A DNA stretch of 64,000 nt from an uncultured bacterium. Lineage in GTDB: Bacteria > UBP6 > UBA1177. The DNA is taken from NCBI GenBank assembly GCA_905233945.1, contig CAJOFY010000003.1, positions 1-64,000 of the forward strand, in the 5' to 3' direction. The translations under genes were made by a program, and so were the position numbers. Shown in pieces: positions 16,288-26,113 of this stretch. Under the pieces are notes generated by a model that saw only the letters and a list, made by a program, of their open reading frames with translations, did no database searches and had not been told where the DNA came from. How positions within the stretch are numbered: position 1 is the first letter of the stretch; each line of letters begins with the position of its first letter.

Positions 16288-18627
16288 ATGAATTTAAAGG
16301 ACAAACTCAGGAGGGAACTCGCAATGAGAAGAAGATTCCGTGATTCAAGAACTGTCAGCAAAATGAAAAATGTTTCGCGCGAAGACTGCATCTGCGCGGC
16401 CTACTATCTCTACTGCGTATCCGAACTTGACGAGGTCAGAAAATACCCGTCGGATGATTCTGTGGAACTTTTCTGCAAACTGGCGACATTCTTCGGAAAA
16501 ACAGCAGAAATTGCTGAATTTCTTGAGAAACATGTCAGATCGGCTGAGAAGACTAATCTCCTTGAACCAATTGCGGCTGACACGGAACGCTGTTTCGAGG
16601 ATTCGAAAATCCCGTACGAATACCGCGAGGACCGCGATATTGAAAGAAATTTAAGGGATCCCGGTGTTCCCCTGACAAAAAATCTTGTAAACCTTTACCG
16701 CTGTTTTTGTGCCTCAGATGCAGAATACCGTTTTTTTGCAAGACTTATAGCCAATTTCCTTCTCAGAAAAAGCCGCGCGGAAAACTTTTCTCTTCTTGAA
16801 AAAATCCCGGCTCATGTCGAAAAAGTTCTTTTTGACAAATCGCTCACCGGCTTTATTTCGGATTCTGTCGATGTAACCGATTCTGAGCTCAGGTATCTCG
16901 CGTTGGGATACCGCTGTGCGGTTGTTCCGGCTTTGAACGGCATTCTTGACGATCTGTTCCACAGCGGAGTTTCAAAACAGGAGTTTGTGACCAAAGCTCT
17001 CGGCATAAGTTCACGTGAATACAGAGCCATTATCGATAAAAACGGCGCGCTTTACTCGTTCGGCTTCATAAATGACTACGGAGAGATCGAAGACGAGACT
17101 GTCCGCAGCATCGAAACCAAAAGTCTTGAGCCTTTTTTCGCGGATTTTGTAAAAAACGAAGAATTTTCGGACACTTACGATCTTGACTCTTTCAATGTCG
17201 GCGACGATACGACCACGATAATGCAGGGGGCGCTAGCCGGAAAAGGAAGTTTTATGTTCCTTCTGTACGGAAAACCGGGGAGCGGCAAGACAGAGTATGC
17301 AAAAGCGCTGGCTAAAGCGTCCGGACTCAGGACTTTTGTCTTCAAAAACGAGGAAGAATCCATGCACAACTCGGTCCTTTACCGCATGAACCTCTTTCTC
17401 AGCATAAACCATCCCGGTTCCGTGGTTGTCATCGATGAAGCCGACACGCTCCTGAAAACCATGGATTTAGGTTATTTAGGTCCTGTACCGTCGAGAAACA
17501 AAGGGATCATTAACAAAATGCTGGAAAACAATAAAAATAAAGTCATCTGGATCGTAAACCACACAAAACTGATAGACACTTCAACCAGACGCAGGTTTAA
17601 TTTTTCCTGTAAATTCACGGCGATGCCGAAAGAACAGCTCAGAAAAATCGCTCAGTCGAAACTTGCCGTTCTCAATATCGACGAAAATCTCAGAACGAGA
17701 GTCCTCAAATCACTGGAAAAGTATAACGTTACCGGTTCTTCAGTCGATAATGTGGTAAAAACAATAGAGAATCTTGAGAGTATCGCCCCTGCGAAACTTG
17801 AAAGCTGTATCGATAAAATTTTCGATGCGAATTCGGCTCTTCTGTGCGAAGGGATCAGAAAGTCTAAAATGCGCGGCAAAACGAAGTCAGGCTACGATCT
17901 GCACGCGCTCAACACTTCCGTAAGTCCCGATTCCATAGTCGAAATGATACAGAACGCGGAAGAGTTCGCAAGATCGAACGACTCTGTGGAAAAAGGGATA
18001 AGGCTGCTTTTCTACGGGCTCAGCGGAACCGGAAAGACCGAGTTTGCCCGCTATATCGCCGAAAAACTCGACAAGAAGATCCTCATCAAACGCGCCTCCG
18101 ATATCCTTGACAAGTATGTCGGCGGAACGGAGAAAAAAATCGCCGAGGCTTTCGAGGAGGCCGAAAAATCCAACAGCATTCTTCTGCTTGATGAAGCCGA
18201 CTCGTTTTTCAGAAACAGGGAAAACGCTTTTCAAAGCTGGGAAGTCACTAAAGTCAACGAGTTTCTGACCCAGATGGAGGAGTTTGAGGGGATTTTCATC
18301 TGCACGACGAACCTGAGAAAGATCATGGATCCAGCGATGAACCGCCGTTTTCACGCGATCGTCGAGTTCAAGCCGCTTGAGAGCGAGGGAATTGCTGCCC
18401 TTCTGAAAAGTTACTTCGGGAAATACGATTTCAGCGATTCCGATGTTTCGAAAATAGCCGATTTCAACTCGGCGGCTCCCGGAGATTTCGGAGTTCTCGC
18501 CCAGAAACTGCGCTTTATGAAGCAGTCGGACATCGATTCGGCGTTCATAGTAGAAGAGCTCTGCCATATCCAGCGCGAGAAAGACAACGGCAACAGGAAA
18601 ACCGGAAAAATAGGATACTGTGCATAA
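16288..18627 (+). CDS. tandem AAA+ ATPase with N-terminal helical domain
   Basis: 779 residues, with ATG preceded by GAAGGG. The first ~310 residues are helical with no motif I recognise. AAA module 1 has Walker A GKPGSGKT near residue 327, Walker B VVVIDEAD near 378 and a candidate arginine finger in TSTRRRFNF. Module 2 has GLSGTGKT near 576, ILLLDEAD near 630, and DPAMNRRFHAIVEFK. Both modules look ATP-competent. The layout resembles Cdc48/ClpA-like tandem ATPases but lacks a Clp-type N-domain or a protease tripeptide. It probably remodels proteins; the substrate is unknown. The next gene encodes an AT-rich leucine-rich-repeat protein. Confidence 0.75.
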   Translation: MNLKDKLRRELAMRRRFRDSRTVSKMKNVSREDCICAAYYLYCVSELDEVRKYPSDDSVELFCKLATFFGKTAEIAEFLEKHVRSAEKTNLLEPIAADTERCFEDSKIPYEYREDRDIERNLRDPGVPLTKNLVNLYRCFCASDAEYRFFARLIANFLLRKSRAENFSLLEKIPAHVEKVLFDKSLTGFISDSVDVTDSELRYLALGYRCAVVPALNGILDDLFHSGVSKQEFVTKALGISSREYRAIIDKNGALYSFGFINDYGEIEDETVRSIETKSLEPFFADFVKNEEFSDTYDLDSFNVGDDTTTIMQGALAGKGSFMFLLYGKPGSGKTEYAKALAKASGLRTFVFKNEEESMHNSVLYRMNLFLSINHPGSVVVIDEADTLLKTMDLGYLGPVPSRNKGIINKMLENNKNKVIWIVNHTKLIDTSTRRRFNFSCKFTAMPKEQLRKIAQSKLAVLNIDENLRTRVLKSLEKYNVTGSSVDNVVKTIENLESIAPAKLESCIDKIFDANSALLCEGIRKSKMRGKTKSGYDLHALNTSVSPDSIVEMIQNAEEFARSNDSVEKGIRLLFYGLSGTGKTEFARYIAEKLDKKILIKRASDILDKYVGGTEKKIAEAFEEAEKSNSILLLDEADSFFRNRENAFQSWEVTKVNEFLTQMEEFEGIFICTTNLRKIMDPAMNRRFHAIVEFKPLESEGIAALLKSYFGKYDFSDSDVSKIADFNSAAPGDFGVLAQKLRFMKQSDIDSAFIVEELCHIQREKDNGNRKTGKIGYCA

Positions 18628-18642
18628 AAACAAATAACAATT

Positions 18643-18663
18643 CAGAAAAATAGCGTTTTTCTG
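18643..18663 (+). terminator. weak hairpin after the AAA ATPase gene
   Basis: CAGAAAAA, five-base loop, TTTTTCTG: an 8-bp AT-rich stem 16 bases after the stop codon. The T-run is in the stem itself, so termination strength is uncertain. Confidence 0.35.
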
Positions 18664-18721
18664 CATTTATCGTAACATCTTGAGTTTTTTGATGTTTTTA
18701 CTTCGTATGGGGAGACTTGAA

Positions 18722-19873
18722 ATGAGTAAGTATAATTTCAAAAAGTTGCTTGACGAGTTAAATGATGCTGACTCTGTGACAATGGATTTTAAACAAATTC
18801 AAGAGTTGCTCAACATTGATGAGTTGTGTTCCAGCGCAAAAAACTACCAGGCATGGTGGAGCAGTAATTTGTCTTATGCGGGATATACCGCCACACCCGA
18901 TTCAAAAAACGAAAAAATTACATTTAAAAAAGCAAAAACACCCTCTCAAAACAGTTCTTCTACGACCAATAATGGCAAAGGCAAAAATCCAAGCAACAAC
19001 AAGACTCCTAAAAAACTAACCAAAGAGGAGATTGAAAAATTCAGAAGTGAAATTAATGATTTTTTGCGCGAAACCAAGGCCGATAATATAATACGTTACT
19101 ACATGAAGACAGACCTTGCCACAATGACAGACATGCCTTTTTACGATTGTAATGACGAAGATCGTGATACAAAACCAGAAAATAAAAAAAACGTGGTGGA
19201 TATTGTCTCTGAGTATTGTGAGTTGTTAGGATCGAAAAAAAAGGATTTTCAGAAAAAATTACTGTACTGGCTCTCTAAACAACAAAATCAATCCATGAGA
19301 AAGTTGTCAAAACAATTAAACAACGGAATTTGGGAACACCCTATTCCTTTGAAGTATACCAGGGAATTTTTGTTAAAGCGTATTGATAAAGGGGAGTTTG
19401 ATATTATCAAAGAATATCTAAAATTTATCAATGAAAACGCTCCACAGATTTTCCTAACAAACGAACATAACAAAATAGTAAACAAAAAATTCAAAGACAA
19501 AATGCCAGACGATTGGGACTGGAAAACCGATAACCCGTTTGCCCGCTATATAGAAGCTGGAATTTTTGATGAATTGAAATTGAAGTTAAATATCATCGAT
19601 TATAAGGCAACTCAAAAATTGAATTCAAACTGGATCAAGGACAATTCCTCTTCGCATTATTTTAACGAGTCGGAACAAAAAGGGTTCATACTTCTTGAGG
19701 ATTCGGTTACAGAAATTGGTGACAGGGCATTCGAGAATTGCAGCCACCTGACATCAATAACTATTTCAAAATTCGTTACAGAAATTGGTAACGAGACATT
19801 CAAAGGTTGCACCAATCTTTCCGAAGAAACCAAAGAACTGCTCATGCGCAAGCATAATTATACCGACTTTTAA
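18722..19873 (+). CDS. AT-rich protein with C-terminal BspA-like leucine-rich repeats
   Basis: 383 residues from the ATG preceded by GGGGAGA; an upstream TTG in frame at 18680 is not favoured. The N-terminal 300 residues are Lys/Asn-rich with no recognised domain, including a low-complexity linker around residues 75-100. The C-terminus holds about one and a half BspA-type (LRR_5) repeats: SVTEIGDRAFENCSHLTSI then FVTEIGNETFKGCTNL, with a 69-base DNA period. Such repeats mediate binding. No signal peptide is seen, so it may be cytoplasmic. Codon use is much more AT-rich than in either neighbour, which suggests recent acquisition. Confidence 0.7.
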   Translation: MSKYNFKKLLDELNDADSVTMDFKQIQELLNIDELCSSAKNYQAWWSSNLSYAGYTATPDSKNEKITFKKAKTPSQNSSSTTNNGKGKNPSNNKTPKKLTKEEIEKFRSEINDFLRETKADNIIRYYMKTDLATMTDMPFYDCNDEDRDTKPENKKNVVDIVSEYCELLGSKKKDFQKKLLYWLSKQQNQSMRKLSKQLNNGIWEHPIPLKYTREFLLKRIDKGEFDIIKEYLKFINENAPQIFLTNEHNKIVNKKFKDKMPDDWDWKTDNPFARYIEAGIFDELKLKLNIIDYKATQKLNSNWIKDNSSSHYFNESEQKGFILLEDSVTEIGDRAFENCSHLTSITISKFVTEIGNETFKGCTNLSEETKELLMRKHNYTDF

Positions 19874-19945
19874 AACAGCGATCATCGTAGTCGTACCCTA
19901 CTTTAAGATTTTTCGCAAAACCGCAAAATGTTTAAATAGTACTTT

Positions 19946-19987
19946 AAGATTTTTTCCGATGAATGAACTCGGATAACAAAAAATCTT
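19946..19987. repeat. inverted repeat upstream of the POT-like transporter
   Basis: AAGATTTTTT (19946-19955) pairs with AAAAAATCTT (19978-19987), with an inner CCGA/TCGG pair. A further direct copy of the half-site, within an identical 15-mer TACTTTAAGATTTTT, occurs at 19899-19913 and again at 19940-19954. The right arm touches the -35 of the next gene, so this could be an operator or a terminator of the LRR gene. Confidence 0.45.
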
Positions 19988-20014
19988 GCCGATGTGACTT
20001 TATTCCGCTATAAC
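19986..20014 (+). promoter_or_regulatory. promoter of the POT-like transporter
   Basis: TTGCCG, 17 bp, TATAAC. The spacer is one base longer than most in this window. The element overlaps the inverted repeat at 19946-19987. Confidence 0.5.
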
Positions 20015-20045
20015 GCTAAGGATTTGTTTTTATTGCGAGGTTGAT

Positions 20046-21539
20046 ATGAGTTTCAAGTCTCAGGTTTCAGGATTTCAAAGGAATTTCTGGATCGCCAACA
20101 TCATGGAGATGTTCGAGCGTCTGGCGTTTTTCTCGGTGCGTGCTGTCCTTCCGCTCTGGATGATAGCGACTGCCGACAAGCACGGTCTCGGACTTACTTT
20201 CACTGAAAAAGGGCTTATTTTCGGCGTATGGGCTGCGTGCCAGAGCCTTATCCCGATGCTGAGCGGCTCTTTTGCCAACTATCTCGGCTACCGCAAAAGT
20301 CTTTACATTGCTTTTACGACCAATGTTTTCGGCTACATCCTGATGGCGAACGCGGCGGGTTTCTGGAGCATGATGGTCGCAGGAATCGCTGTCGGAACAG
20401 GAACCGCCATTTTCAAGCCGCCGATTCAGGGAACTGTCGCAAGTTCTGTTACTGAAGAAAACAGTTCTGTCGGATACGGGATTTTCTACTGGGTCGTAAA
20501 TATCGGAGGTCTTCTGGCCCCTGTCATGGCAAGCACTCTGCGCGGAAACGACGCCGACGGCTACACATGGAGCTACGTTTTCTACGCGGCGGCGATAGTC
20601 ACTGCCTGCAACTACATTCCGGCGACTTTCCTTTTCAAAGAGCCCGATAAATTAAAGGCTACAAAATCCGCGAAAGATGCGCTCAACGACACCTGGACCG
20701 CGCTGAAAGACAAGGATTTCATGATTTTCCTCCTTATTTTCAGCGGATTCTGGCTCATGTTCATGCAGCTCTGGGATCTTTACCCGAACTTCATCGACCA
20801 GTGGACTGACAGCCGCGATCTGGCAATGATCCTGCCTTCGTTCATGACTGACGGCGGCAGCGTCAAGGCTGAGCAGTTCATCAACATCAATTCGCTCTGT
20901 ATCGTTCTTTTTGTCGTTCCGTGGAGCGTAGTCACTGGCAAATTCCCGCGTCTTGTAGCGATAACCGCCGGGATCTGCCTCACGACTATAGCCTTTTTCT
21001 GCGCCGGTATCACGATGGCAGGCGTTGTAACGGCAATCTGTATAGCATTTTTCAGCTTGGGCGAAATGACCTGCTCGCCCAAATTCAGCGAATACATCGG
21101 CGTGAACGCACCGGCTGACAAAAAAGCTCTTTACATGGGGCTTTCGAACATTCCGTTCGCAGTCGGCTGGATCGTCGGAAACGTTGTCTCCGGCCCGCTT
21201 TACGACGCTTTCGCGAACAAACTTCAGATCACGAAGCAGTATCTTCTCGATGTCAAAAAGGTCCCGCTTGAGACCCTTGTGAAAGTTGTCGATGACTACA
21301 AAGCTACAAATCCCGACAACCTTCTGCCTGAAACTATCGCGAAAATGAACATCGACACCTTCGACTTTTTCCCGTATTTTCAGGAACTTACAGGACTTGA
21401 CAAATACGCTGCCAACCAGCTTCTCTGGGACGCTTACGCTCCGTGGAAAATCTGGATCGTCCTCTCTTCTTTCGGCATTCTCTCGATTGCCGCAATGCTT
21501 CTATACAACCGTCACAAAAGCAAAATAAACGCAAAATAA
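20046..21539 (+). CDS. MFS transporter, POT/PTR2-like
   Basis: 497 residues, 12 or more membrane helices. The N-terminal helix carries the ERLAFF motif resembling the ExxER proton-coupling motif of proton-dependent oligopeptide transporters. GTGTAIFKPPIQGTV resembles the family's conserved stretch in helix 4/5. The substrate is probably small peptides, but related MFS members move other solutes. It is preceded by GCGAGG and a promoter with an overlapping inverted repeat. It is single-gene, with the next gene 80 bp away. Confidence 0.75.
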   Translation: MSFKSQVSGFQRNFWIANIMEMFERLAFFSVRAVLPLWMIATADKHGLGLTFTEKGLIFGVWAACQSLIPMLSGSFANYLGYRKSLYIAFTTNVFGYILMANAAGFWSMMVAGIAVGTGTAIFKPPIQGTVASSVTEENSSVGYGIFYWVVNIGGLLAPVMASTLRGNDADGYTWSYVFYAAAIVTACNYIPATFLFKEPDKLKATKSAKDALNDTWTALKDKDFMIFLLIFSGFWLMFMQLWDLYPNFIDQWTDSRDLAMILPSFMTDGGSVKAEQFININSLCIVLFVVPWSVVTGKFPRLVAITAGICLTTIAFFCAGITMAGVVTAICIAFFSLGEMTCSPKFSEYIGVNAPADKKALYMGLSNIPFAVGWIVGNVVSGPLYDAFANKLQITKQYLLDVKKVPLETLVKVVDDYKATNPDNLLPETIAKMNIDTFDFFPYFQELTGLDKYAANQLLWDAYAPWKIWIVLSSFGILSIAAMLLYNRHKSKINAK

Positions 21540-21619
21540 GCCTTAAAAACACTGGAAAACATCTCTCATTTGTGGTAATAAAGAATGTTTTTGGTGTATA
21601 TTTGGCAACGGAGTCGTAA

Positions 21620-22843
21620 ATGGAAATCAAAGTCACTGAAAAAGAGGTTCTCGCCGGCGATATTTCCCAGCTGAAGACTATCATCGACAAACTCGCCCAC
21701 GACGGCAAGCTCTCAGCAGAAAACGAAAACAACATTACTATAAAATTCGACAATCTCAACTCGCTTGACCTTTCTGTCAAACTCCAGAAACCGGAATATA
21801 AACGCTGGTTCAAAAAGCTCGACAATGAATTCCACTACCTTCCGTTTTTTCTTAATAAACAATCGAAAACATTGATGTTTTTTATTATGGGGAATGTTGA
21901 TTTCACCATTGAGGATCAGGCTATAGTCTTCAACGAATCATCAAAACAGCACTTTGTCACCAATAAAAAAGCATCCGTAAAAGCGTTCTGTCTCTCCCAC
22001 AATATAGACATGACGGAAACACTCCAGCGTCTGACAGTCTTCGAGCCGCAGCCGCAGCGTGCCGGGGTGCAGAAAGTCAGGGTCGACGAGCTTCTCAGCC
22101 AGCGCGGCGCTGTGGCTTATATGTCGGAACAAAGAGAATACACCATTTCAATCTTCATAAAAAAGATTCCGAAAGATTTGAAAATCCACGCGGTTTACTA
22201 CACCGAAAAAAACTGTCCGCAGCCTTTCTTCACAGTCTTTATGGAGGAAGACGGGGAAAGAATCCAATACACCGTTTACCCGCAGATTTCACAGAGAGAT
22301 ACCGATGAATATCTGCTCCGGACTCATGAAGTGAAAATTCTGATAGCGTTCAAAATCAATGACCAGCTCAAAGGATTTCCTAAGATCACTGAAAATATAA
22401 AAATCGCGACACTTGAAGAGCTTCAGACACAGCAGCAGCTCTTTCTGTCCGCAGAACCGGAAAAAACCGAAAGTTCCGGCGGTGACGCGGAAAACCGTGC
22501 CGAAAACGGCAACAATGTTCCGGAGGAAACCGGCGGAGATAAAAACGAAGAACCGGTAAGGCCGGACGAGCCTGAAGAACAGGAAGATCCTGACAAAACT
22601 CTTCCGATTCATGATGTCGAAGAAACTCCCGAAATTCATGAAGAAACAACCGGAGAAGATGAAGAAACGGAAGAAACGGTGCCGGAAAACGAGACGTGTG
22701 AGGAAAAAGCGGCCCGCCTTGAAAAAGAGAACGCCGCGCTTCGCAGGAAAGTGGCTTCGCAGCAGAAAATCATTGATGATTTAGAAGAAGAAATAAACAA
22801 AAAACGCTCAATATGGAGCTTTATCAAGAGGATGTTCGGTTGA
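21620..22843 (+). CDS. hypothetical protein with acidic linker and C-terminal coiled coil
   Basis: 407 residues, no family recognised and no signal peptide. Residues 1-270 look like a folded mixed alpha/beta region. Residues ~280-355 are a Glu/Pro/Thr/Asp-rich disordered linker. Residues ~355-395 form a heptad-patterned coiled coil, and the chain ends in a short amphipathic hydrophobic tail (WSFIKRMFG) that could dock on a membrane. ATG follows ACGGAG. The gene overlaps the metallo-hydrolase start by four bases and heads a rightward run that continues to galE. Confidence 0.65.
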   Translation: MEIKVTEKEVLAGDISQLKTIIDKLAHDGKLSAENENNITIKFDNLNSLDLSVKLQKPEYKRWFKKLDNEFHYLPFFLNKQSKTLMFFIMGNVDFTIEDQAIVFNESSKQHFVTNKKASVKAFCLSHNIDMTETLQRLTVFEPQPQRAGVQKVRVDELLSQRGAVAYMSEQREYTISIFIKKIPKDLKIHAVYYTEKNCPQPFFTVFMEEDGERIQYTVYPQISQRDTDEYLLRTHEVKILIAFKINDQLKGFPKITENIKIATLEELQTQQQLFLSAEPEKTESSGGDAENRAENGNNVPEETGGDKNEEPVRPDEPEEQEDPDKTLPIHDVEETPEIHEETTGEDEETEETVPENETCEEKAARLEKENAALRRKVASQQKIIDDLEEEINKKRSIWSFIKRMFG

Positions 22844-23604
22844 CGACTGTAATTTTTAACGGAACGGGCTCGTCCACCGGAGTCCCTCAGCTTTTCTGCA
22901 GCTGCGATGTCTGCAAACTCAAGGACGAACGCAACCGCCGCACGCGCTTTTCGATGACTTTGATTGAAAACGGGACTGTCCTGCAGATCGATTTTCCATA
23001 CGAAATCAGACAGCAGCTCCTTAAATCACAGATTTCACACATTGACGCAGGCTGGCTGACCCACGCCCACAGCGACCATTTCGCCGGAATTGACGATCTG
23101 AGGATGGCATCGTTCAGAAACGACGAACCGCTTCCCTTTTTCCTCAGCCGCGAAACTTTTGAAATCGCGCAGCAGCGGTTCCCCTATCTTTTTTTTGAAA
23201 ACGAATACCTCCCCCGCCCTTTTCTGAAGCCGGTTTTTGTAGAAAAAGAACCTGTGCAGTTCAGAAACATGACCCTTCTGCCGATCCGTCACAAGCACGG
23301 CGAAACCGTTGTTACAAGTCTCCGTTTCAAGGACTTTGCGCTGCTTGCCGATATAAACTCGATAGAACCTGCCGAGCTCGACAAAGCTAAAGGAGTCAGA
23401 CTGCTGGCAATTTCATCGACAGTCTGGAAAAAGAAACATCCGACCCACTTCAGTTTTGAGGAAATACTCGACATCATCAGGTATCTTGCGCCTGAAAAAG
23501 CCTGTCTCACCCACATGAACCACACTTTCGACTATGAGGAAACCCTGAAAAAACTTCCGGCGAATGTCGTTCCCGCCGTTGACGGTCTGAAAATAGAGGT
23601 TTAA
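22840..23604 (+). CDS. MBL-fold metallo-hydrolase, PhnP-like
   Basis: 254 residues from TTG at 22840, chosen because AGAGGA lies six bases upstream and the start overlaps the previous stop as TTGA; the in-frame ATG at 22813 would make a longer overlap without a site. N-terminal GTGSSTGVPQLFCSCDVC and the metal motif THAHSDHFAGIDDL match the PhnP branch of the metallo-beta-lactamase fold, which acts on cyclic phosphodiesters. The early cysteines fit the extra zinc site of PhnP. The in vivo substrate is not evident because no phn genes are nearby. Confidence 0.82.
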   Translation: MTTVIFNGTGSSTGVPQLFCSCDVCKLKDERNRRTRFSMTLIENGTVLQIDFPYEIRQQLLKSQISHIDAGWLTHAHSDHFAGIDDLRMASFRNDEPLPFFLSRETFEIAQQRFPYLFFENEYLPRPFLKPVFVEKEPVQFRNMTLLPIRHKHGETVVTSLRFKDFALLADINSIEPAELDKAKGVRLLAISSTVWKKKHPTHFSFEEILDIIRYLAPEKACLTHMNHTFDYEETLKKLPANVVPAVDGLKIEV

Positions 23605-24435
23605 ATGCTGAACTGGCTTTCATACGGGGTTGTAAATATCGCAGGATATGTTGCAAACACTCTTTTTTTTATTGATGTTCTGATCTGGTTTTTACTTGTC
23701 AGAAAGAATATGAATATCCGCGAAAACAGAAAAATTATGATAAAAACCGGCGTAATTTCCTTAATCGGAGCAGCAATCGCGCCTCTTTTGATAGTAATTG
23801 TTTCGGGCAATCTTTTTCCTTTTCTTTCCAGTGCATGGAAAGTTATTCAGAAAATCGACAGTTTTGCCTCATTTAAGGCACTTGTTTCAGCTGTTTTCAA
23901 AGGTTTTTCAATAACCGGCGGCATTTTGATCCTCTCAATTGTCCTTCTGTTCTTTGTAAAAAAAGCAAAGAGACTGACTTTCGCCATCCTCTACCCTTTC
24001 CCGCTTTTTGCCGCACTGACAAGGATAAACTGCTTTATCGAAGGGTGCTGCTTCGGCAAACTTTCCAACGATATTTTCGCGGTAAGCTACCCGCCTGCAA
24101 GCCCCGCATCAAAACTGCACTACAGCCGCTCTCTGATTCCTTCGCGCTTTGTTCCGTCGCTCAACGTCCATCCGACGCAGCTTTACATCTTTGCCGCGAT
24201 GTTTTTTCTTTTTGCAGCACTTGTCATAATGAACAAACTCAAAGTTAAAAAGAATATCATTGCCGGAACAGCCCTTTCCGGTTACGGATTTTTTAATTTT
24301 TTCATTGAGTTTTCCCGTGAGGAACCTGTTGCGCTCAGCATCTTCACAATGGGACAAATACTGGAATTTATTATATTTTTATTAGGTTTTTACCTCGTTT
24401 TCAAAGTTAAGGAAGAAGAAATTTCTGAAAAATAA
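23605..24435 (+). CDS. Lgt-like prolipoprotein diacylglyceryl transferase homologue
   Basis: 276 residues with about seven membrane helices. The segment RINCFIEGCCFGK and the later HPTQLY and FFIEFSREEP match the Lgt superfamily, in which the Arg, Glu and HPTQLY region transfers diacylglycerol from phosphatidylglycerol to the lipobox cysteine. The CCFGK variant is a divergent branch, so it may be a paralogue with another acceptor. Its ATG abuts the preceding stop codon. An Lgt-type enzyme is of interest here because the window encodes many lipoproteins. Confidence 0.7.
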   Translation: MLNWLSYGVVNIAGYVANTLFFIDVLIWFLLVRKNMNIRENRKIMIKTGVISLIGAAIAPLLIVIVSGNLFPFLSSAWKVIQKIDSFASFKALVSAVFKGFSITGGILILSIVLLFFVKKAKRLTFAILYPFPLFAALTRINCFIEGCCFGKLSNDIFAVSYPPASPASKLHYSRSLIPSRFVPSLNVHPTQLYIFAAMFFLFAALVIMNKLKVKKNIIAGTALSGYGFFNFFIEFSREEPVALSIFTMGQILEFIIFLLGFYLVFKVKEEEISEK

Positions 24436-24449
24436 TCTGAGGAGGAAAC

Positions 24450-26102
24450 ATGCTGCCGAAAAACAATCCCGCGAAGCTCGAATCCTGGAAGACACTTGAA
24501 AACATCAAGAAAAACAGCTCTTTCAATTTAAGAGAGCTTTTCAGGGAAAATCCTGCAAGGGCCGATGATTTTTCCGTTTCTTTAGACGATATTTTCCTCG
24601 ATTATTCCAAAAACCTGATTGACAAAAAAGTTATGGAAGCCCTTCTCAACCTCGCCAAAGAAGCGGGTTTGAAAGAAGGAATTGACGCGATGTTCCGCGG
24701 TGAAAAAATAAATGAAACCGAAAACAGAGCCGTTCTGCACACTGCTCTGCGTGATTTTTCGGACGATCCGGTAATTCTTGACGGACATAACATAAAAGAG
24801 GATATCCGGCGCGTTCAAAGCAAGATGAAAGCCTTCGCCGACAAAGTTTCAGACAAAAAATGGCTTGGTTTTTCCGGGAAACCGGTGACAGACATCGTAA
24901 ACATCGGAATCGGCGGCAGCGACCTCGGCCCTGTAATGGTGACAGAAGCTCTGAAACCCTTCTGGAAAGCGGGTTTGCGGGTATTTTTCGTCTCGAATAT
25001 CGACGGCACGCATATTTCTGAAACGCTTAAAAAACTTAAACCCGAAACGACGCTTTTCCTCATTGCGTCAAAAACTTTCACGACTCTTGAAACAATGACC
25101 AATGCAAACACCGCAAAAAAATGGTTTCTGGAAAACGGCGGAAGTGAAAAAGATATTGCAAAGCACTTTGCGGCCCTTTCGACCAACGCGAAAGCGGTAA
25201 CGGATTTCGGTATCGACACCGAAAACATGTTTGAGTTCTGGGACTGGGTGGGCGGCAGATACTCGCTCTGGAGCGCAATAGGACTGAGTATTGCATGTGT
25301 CATCGGATATGAAAACTTCGAAAAACTGCTTAAAGGGGCTTACGCTGCGGACCTTCACTTCAAAAACACCCCTTTTGAAAAGAATATTCCGGTGATTCTC
25401 GGGCTTTTGGGAATCTGGTACAACAACTTTTTCGGCGCCGAAACCCACGCGATTCTTCCTTACGACCAGTACATGCACCGTTTTGCCGCGTATTTGCAGC
25501 AGGGCGATATGGAATCAAACGGAAAAAGCACCGACAGAGCCGGAAATCCAGTCTCTTACCAGACAGGCCAGATAATCTGGGGCGAGCCGGGAACAAACGG
25601 CCAGCATGCGTTCTATCAGCTGATTCACCAGGGCACGAAGCTCATTCCGGCAGACTTTATCGCGCCGGCGAATTCGTTCAATCCTGTAGGAGACCACCAC
25701 AGAAAGCTGCTCGCCAACTTTTTCGCGCAAACCGAGGCTCTGATGAACGGAAAAACAGCCGGAGAAGCCGAAGCCGAGCTTAAAAAAGCAGGCAAAACAC
25801 CGGAAGAAATCAAAAAACTTCTTCCTTTCAAGGTTTTCAGCGGAAACAGACCGACGAACTCGATAATTTTCAAAAAACTTGACCCCGAAACTCTCGGAAA
25901 ACTCATTGCGATTTATGAGCACAAGATTTTCACCCAGGGAATCATCTGGAATGTTTTCAGCTTCGACCAGTGGGGAGTCGAACTCGGAAAACAGCTCGCT
26001 ACAAAAATCCTGCCTGAACTTGAGAATTGTGGAAAAGTTTCGTCGCACGATTCATCCACGAACAATTTAATAAATAAATTCAAAGAGTTACAGAACAAAT
26101 AA
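24450..26102 (+). CDS. pgi: glucose-6-phosphate isomerase
   Basis: 550 residues, full length for the large PGI form. It interconverts glucose-6-phosphate and fructose-6-phosphate. Signatures include [31 protein letters not shown], the active-site [17 protein letters not shown], and [18 protein letters not shown] (PGI signature 2). ATG is preceded by TGAGGAGG. It lies 14 bp after the Lgt-like gene and 11 bp before a lipoprotein gene, so it is probably in the same transcript. Confidence 0.97.
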   Translation: MLPKNNPAKLESWKTLENIKKNSSFNLRELFRENPARADDFSVSLDDIFLDYSKNLIDKKVMEALLNLAKEAGLKEGIDAMFRGEKINETENRAVLHTALRDFSDDPVILDGHNIKEDIRRVQSKMKAFADKVSDKKWLGFSGKPVTDIVNIGIGGSDLGPVMVTEALKPFWKAGLRVFFVSNIDGTHISETLKKLKPETTLFLIASKTFTTLETMTNANTAKKWFLENGGSEKDIAKHFAALSTNAKAVTDFGIDTENMFEFWDWVGGRYSLWSAIGLSIACVIGYENFEKLLKGAYAADLHFKNTPFEKNIPVILGLLGIWYNNFFGAETHAILPYDQYMHRFAAYLQQGDMESNGKSTDRAGNPVSYQTGQIIWGEPGTNGQHAFYQLIHQGTKLIPADFIAPANSFNPVGDHHRKLLANFFAQTEALMNGKTAGEAEAELKKAGKTPEEIKKLLPFKVFSGNRPTNSIIFKKLDPETLGKLIAIYEHKIFTQGIIWNVFSFDQWGVELGKQLATKILPELENCGKVSSHDSSTNNLINKFKELQNK

Positions 26103-26113
26103 TGGAGGAAACA

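Noticed and set aside
16368..16385. TGTTTCGCGCGAAGAC in the AAA ATPase gene as a parS copy
   Set aside because: Five of sixteen positions differ from the consensus and the palindrome is broken.
17010..17019. TTCACGTGAA core in the AAA ATPase gene
   Set aside because: Only the central 10 bp match; all flanking positions of parS differ.
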